Source: Zingiber officinale
Lineage: Eukaryota > Streptophyta > Magnoliopsida > Zingiberales > Zingiberaceae
Reading direction: 5' to 3'
DNA length: 64,000 nucleotides
Assembly (NCBI RefSeq): GCF_018446385.1
Contig: NC_055987.1
Coordinates: 32,120,202-32,184,201, forward strand
Part shown: one piece after another, positions 60,200-64,000 of the stretch
Numbering within the stretch: position 1 is the first letter of the stretch
How the letters are laid out: each line of letters begins with the position of its first letter
Program-made: the position numbers and the translations under genes
Notes under the pieces: model-generated
The model's input: the letters and a program-made list of their open reading frames with translations, nothing else
Told to the model about the DNA's origin: nothing
The model's database searches: none

Positions 60200-60779
60200 G
60201 AATTTTTTTTATTTCCATCGGAATACTGATGGAATTTACATTCCGTCGTTAAATATCGAACGATATTTTCTGACGGAATTCTTATTTCGTCGATAATTAC
60301 TGACAGAATTGGGTATTCCGTCGGTGATCTCATTTAGTGATTACTAACGAGATATCTATTTCCATCGGTAATCTCTGACGGAATGCCTAATTCTGTTCGA
60401 TATTTAACGACGGAATTCTTATTTCGTCGATAATTACTGACAGAATTGGGCATTCCATCGGTGATTACCAACGAGATATCTATTTCCGTTAGTAATTACC
60501 GACGGAATAAGAATTCCATCGTAACTTGCTAAATGAAATCACCGACGAATTAAATTAAGATTACCGACGGAATTAAATATTCTGTCGGTAATTATACCGA
60601 CAGAATAGTAATTCCATTGGTAAGTTTATTGAGGGATACCTGAATCTATCGGAATATATTTTTCTGACGAATTTTACACTGACACATTATTTCCCATCAT
60701 AATTCCGTCGGTACACGTCTCCTCCGACGAAATTACGATGGAATAAGTCGTCAGTAATACTATTTTTTATTTTACAATG
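60200..60779. repeat. Right subterminal and terminal repeats of the CACTA element
   Basis: More than ten copies of ATTACCGACGGAAT-like words or their reverse complements lie in both directions. They are followed by the 3' tip ATACTATTTTTTATTTTACA ending TG. They mirror the left end. Confidence 0.88.
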
Positions 60780-60933
60780 AGATATCCTAAAATTTTTATT
60801 TTTTAATTATTTTCTTCTTTTTTATTTTTTTCTCTTTATTTTTTTACCCAATCTATTCCCTTTATTTTTTTTCTCTCTCAAATTTAGTGATATTTTAATG
60901 TTTAGAGAATATATTTCATTCCCTAAATTTAGA

Positions 60934-61101
60934 CAGTTCAAATCTTCTGTCCCCGAATCCTGTGTCCCCTCTGTCCCACTCGCTGATTGGACGGGTCATA
61001 TCACATTTTAAGGATGTAGTGCACCTCACGAGATTACGACAGACATCCGATCGACAAGGAGATATGGGAACATCAGATTTGGGGACAGAAAATTTGAACT
61101 G
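60934..61101. mobile_element. Mutator-type MITE, 168 bp
   Basis: The terminal inverted repeat is about 26 bp (left CAGTTCAAATCTTCTGTCCC; right, reverse-complemented, CAGTTCAAATTTTCTGTCCC). A 9-bp target duplication AAATTTAGA lies at 60925-60933 and 61102-61110. A 9-bp duplication points to the Mutator superfamily. No coding capacity. Confidence 0.9.
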
Positions 61102-61110
61102 AAATTTAGA

Positions 61111-61969
61111 GAAATATTATTTATAAAATCTAAATATAAAGAAGGGGGTTGGATTGCTGATATATTTTTTTTAATATAAAAATAAAATTTGATATAAATT
61201 TTATGTTTAGGAAAATTGTCCCGGATGCTATGACTATTACGTGGACATATTATTTATAGAATTAGTTAAGATTTAATAAGTGTAATATAAAATAATAATA
61301 TTAATAGTATGGGTAGAGGACCTATGATATTTCGCAGGGAGAACGCTTAAAAAATTGCTCTTTATTTTGATTTTGATTTTTTTTTATCGTCAATGACAGT
61401 CAAATCTTTGATCAATCAACTTCAAATCTTTGATTCTATACCCATGGGATCGGGACCTATATCCATGGAAATATTAGAGTAGGTATTAAATTTAAACAGA
61501 CATATATTCGTAGAAAAAATAAATTCTACCATCTTTTAACCACCTTTTAACAACGGCTATTGACTAATTTACCTCCTGTTTTTAGAATCTCAGACAGGCT
61601 GTGAAATATCTTCTTAGAATGTGGAATTTGATTTTTATCATAGTCATTATTCTAAAATTAATAATCATCGATCTTATCGGTGCTAGACTATTAAACTTGT
61701 CTAGTACCCTTTTGCCAACTCGGACGGGCGGTGAAATTATTTTTGGTACAATGCTACGACTATGCCTTCGGATGACATAGGACGATGACCCTTTTGATGA
61801 CGACAGCAGAAACTCAAAGAACATGCCTCTTCCCAGTCGAGTTTTTCGCAGTCCCTGGCCTTCCTATAAATCTCCCCACCTTTGATCATTCCCCTCCATC
61901 CACTCCGCATTAATTAGAACGTCGATCGCTAGCTCTACGCTGTCAAAAATTGCAACTTCGCAGAGAAAA
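61111..61969 (+). promoter_or_regulatory. Upstream region of the WRKY gene
   Basis: AT-rich intergenic DNA becomes mixed near the gene. A TATA box TATAAA lies at 61865-61870, about 100 bp before the ATG. TTGAC cores, the heart of the W-box bound by WRKY proteins, occur nearby (for example TATTGACTAA near 61560), so self-regulation is possible but unproven. No other gene is seen; the 61824-61582 minus frame is not recognised. Confidence 0.5.
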
Positions 61970-62987
61970 ATGGAGACAACCGGCTCAGGGAAGCAACTGC
62001 GAGGCCTGCTACTGGCCGAGCTCGTTCGAGTTCAGAAACTGGCGAGGCAGGTGGAAGCCGATCTCAATCTTCACTTTGGCAATGGACCCTGCCATTTTCT
62101 GCTGCAAGAGATGCTCGAAGCGATAGACAAGTCGATTTCCTTGGTCCAGTCGGGACACCCGGTGGTCGCCGGAGAGTCCCTTCCTTCAGCCGGCAGGATG
62201 CCCAAGAAGAGGTCCGAGCTAATCAATACATAGCGATAATGTCAGTTGCTATCCCGGGGATCTAACTTGTTATAATTTACAGGAAGATAATGGCTACGTG
62301 GATCCAAGAAGTGCGAGTGAATTCCGGTGCCGCCGGAGTCGATTTCCCCGTCGACGATGGCTATAGCTGGAGGAAGTACGGGCAAAAGGAAATCCTCGGA
62401 GCCAAGCACCCGAGGCCGGTTAACTTCATTCGATCTCTCTAGATTAGAAATTTACAGTAAATTGTGGAGTAAAGAAAATTGTATTGAAAGTCTCTTCTCT
62501 TTGCAGAGGCTACTACAGATGCAAGCATAGCATGACTCAGGGCTGCCCGGCGACCAAGCAAGTGCAGCAATCGGACGGCGACCGGTTGCTCTTCCACGTC
62601 ACCTACCACGGCGAGCACACCTGTCTTCAAGCGGCAGCAGAACCGTTGATGTCGGGGCAGCGGCGGAGCCGAGTCTTGCTCTCGAGCTTCCGAAACGAGC
62701 TCAAAGTAGTGGAAACAGAGCACGTCCATGGCCGGAAATCGGATGCATCATTCGACTTGGCGCCGCCGCCGCCGACGCCGAACCACAACAACTGCGGCAT
62801 TAGCAGACCCTCTCCGACCCTCCACTCGCAGGCGGCCGGCGGTAATTCGGATTCGTATTTGCCTTTGCCTTTTTGGGACGTGGATTCGATGTTCCAAGAG
62901 CTGGATTGGGAGGCAGATTTCTTCGGCTGGTTCGATTATCCAACTAGTGAATCAGTTATCGAAGAATCATTCAAAATTGGCCATTAG
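61970..62987 (+). CDS. Group III WRKY transcription factor, three exons
   Basis: Exons 61970-62211, 62283-62414 and 62507-62987 give 284 residues. The single WRKY domain holds WRKYGQKE (110-117) and a C2HC zinc finger: C130-X7-C138-X23-H162-T-C164, the group III pattern. Exon 1 holds the leucine-rich N-terminal helix usual in this group (LLLAELVRVQKLARQVE). The C-terminus is acidic and aromatic (FWDVDSMFQELDWEADFFGW), a likely activation region. Such proteins bind W-boxes in the nucleus and act in defence, salicylate and senescence responses. Intron 1 has normal GT-AG ends. Intron 2 sits at the conserved Arg codon before GYYRC but begins GC (62415-62416), and the nearby GT does not keep the frame. 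The start is the first ATG after the TATA box and leader. Confidence 0.9.
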
Positions 62988-64000
62988 TGGTCAAAGAAAG
63001 TTACGATGGTGATGATTAGTGTTAGTAGAAAGTTGTCCTATTTAAAGTAATAGATATGTAGTTGAGATAGTGTTGAAGTCAGTGTTAGTAAACGCGGAGT
63101 TAATGAAGTATAATTGAAGAATTAGTGGTTTGTTTAAGTTATGTAATTATCCTATAAATAAGCTACTTGCTTAGTGAAAAATATTGTGATTCCCTTGCCT
63201 ATTCTGGATTTCCTATTATCCTTTTTTTTTTAATAATGATATCAGAGCACTAAGTTTAAAGTGTCTGAGTTCGCAATAATAATCAATAGAATTACGTTAC
63301 AGTGTCTTTTCTTTTCCCCTAATTTGGCACAGTTTGTTAAGTATTGGACAGTTGATGGCGGATGACTATGCATTGTTTGATAATGGAGTTTGTCTTATTA
63401 CCGACAAAGATTTTTAGTAGTCTATTATTAGGTAATAAGATTTTTAGTAGTCTATTATTAGTGTGCAGATGGAAGAAAATAAAATGTTTTTACTTAAAAT
63501 TTCTAACATGAAAAACAAAGCTCTTATTGCCGGTGAGACAGTGACAGATCCAGACAAAAAAAAGAAGGTGTTTAAAGAAGAGAGTTGGAGCTTGTCTCCC
63601 TTCTCGTTGTTCCTCGGACTGTAACATATTGGTGGAATTTTTCGGGAGTAAGGGGGTGTTCAAACATACCCTCGCTCCCCCTAGATCCGCCACTGCTCAT
63701 TTGCCATTAAAGAGCTCCTCCAGTTTCAAATCAAGAACGTCGAAAAATAGCTATTGCCCATATTGGCAATCACTTCTTGTAAGTTTTCTTATATCCTTAT
63801 TACCACCCATTCCAACGTGATGGTGACAATATTCATCGAACAAAGTTAAAGGATGAGTCACTCGTTATAAGATATGTATTCATTTGTGGTACGAAGTAAT
63901 AGATACACCACTACAAAATGCGTTGGGAGCCGAATTTGAAAGAAATATTGATTAAAATTTCTATTTTTATATATTTTCATATTCTTTTATTATTACATGT
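62988..64000. other. Downstream flank of the WRKY gene
   Basis: No gene is seen. A 24-bp sequence (AAGATTTTTAGTAGTCTATT plus ATTA) is tandemly repeated at 63407 and 63438. At 63539-63695 a MITE-like piece has ends CAGTGACAGATCCAG and, reverse-complemented, CAGTGGCGGATCTAG. No target duplication was found. Confidence 0.45.

Larger units (their letters stand above)
40034..60779 (+). mobile_element. CACTA (En/Spm-type) DNA transposon, 20.7 kb with nested insertions
   Basis: The termini are inverted: left CGTTACAAGAAAAAATAG and right, reverse-complemented, CATTGTAAAATAAAAAATAG. Both run into AAAAAATAGTATTACTGAC. The first five bases are a decayed form of CACTA. The 3-bp target duplication AGA lies at 40031-40033 and 60780-60782. 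Subterminal regions are packed with copies of ACCGACGGAAT in both directions. Inside are a TNP2-type transposase gene and a Transposase_24-type gene, the two-gene layout of En/Spm. Nested later insertions are a solo LTR (43489-46351), a SIRE-like element (46366-55938), a SINE (58181-58375) and a hairpin-ended insert (about 59198-59850). Without the two LTR insertions it would be about 8.3 kb. Coding parts have several stops, so it is not autonomous. Confidence 0.9.

Noticed and set aside
62439-62729. 96-residue minus-strand frame
   Set aside because: It is antisense to WRKY exon 3, which carries the zinc finger.
62728-63012. 94-residue plus-strand frame in another phase of WRKY exon 3
   Set aside because: It is an Arg-rich shadow of a GC-rich exon; the WRKY frame explains the DNA.
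1-64000. Organelle DNA insert, rRNA genes or telomere/centromere satellites
   Set aside because: No rRNA, plastid or mitochondrial gene sequence and no telomere repeat was seen.

Overview
This is nuclear DNA of a flowering plant, probably a monocot. It has introns with GT-AG borders, plant SINEs (AuSINE), Angela/BARE-1-like and SIRE-like copia elements, a CACTA transposon, a plant DEAD-box helicase gene and a group III WRKY gene. Species cannot be read from the sequence. The window is gene-poor: two well-supported host genes, one shortened eIF1A copy and a decayed U2 snRNA copy sit in a graveyard of nested transposons.

Layout. 1-12495: a SIRE-like copia fossil on the minus strand (its 5' LTR at 11443-12495, its other end beyond the window) split by a younger, nearly whole Angela-type element at 1204-10138. 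12496-19155: a mosaic of copia LTR pieces, including two LTRs of one family in opposite orientation (14092 onward and 18229-19155). 19216-22040: a 2.8 kb solo LTR with a perfect 5-bp target duplication. 22046-26997: intergenic DNA with the eIF1A-like reading frame (minus), an AuSINE, a copied scrap of the helicase gene start and a second SINE interrupted by another insert. 26998-32785: a ten-exon DEAD-box RNA helicase gene (plus, 689 aa). 33251-33930: tandem duplications and U2 snRNA-derived pieces. 33960-38720: a rearranged TNT1-like copia fossil carrying a SIRE-type solo LTR. 40034-60779: a 20.7 kb CACTA element with 3-bp target duplications, subterminal repeats, a TNP2-type transposase gene and a second Transposase_24-type gene. 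It was later hit by a 2.9 kb solo LTR, a full SIRE-like element, a SINE and a hairpin-ended insert. 60934-61101: a Mutator-type MITE with 9-bp target duplications. 61970-62987: a three-exon WRKY gene whose second intron appears to start with GC.

The relative order of insertions can be read from nesting: CACTA first, then the solo LTR and the SIRE-like element, which landed only 4 bp apart between their target duplications. Angela is younger than the SIRE-like element it interrupts, and its two LTRs are visibly more alike than those of the SIRE-like element at 46366.

The most unusual signal is in the SIRE-type LTRs. They carry an exact 41-bp tandem array in which each unit can fold into a hairpin, and the stem sequence changes from unit to unit while both arms stay complementary (clearest at 34948-35144). 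Other LTR families in the window also carry repeated short palindromes, each with its own core sequence.
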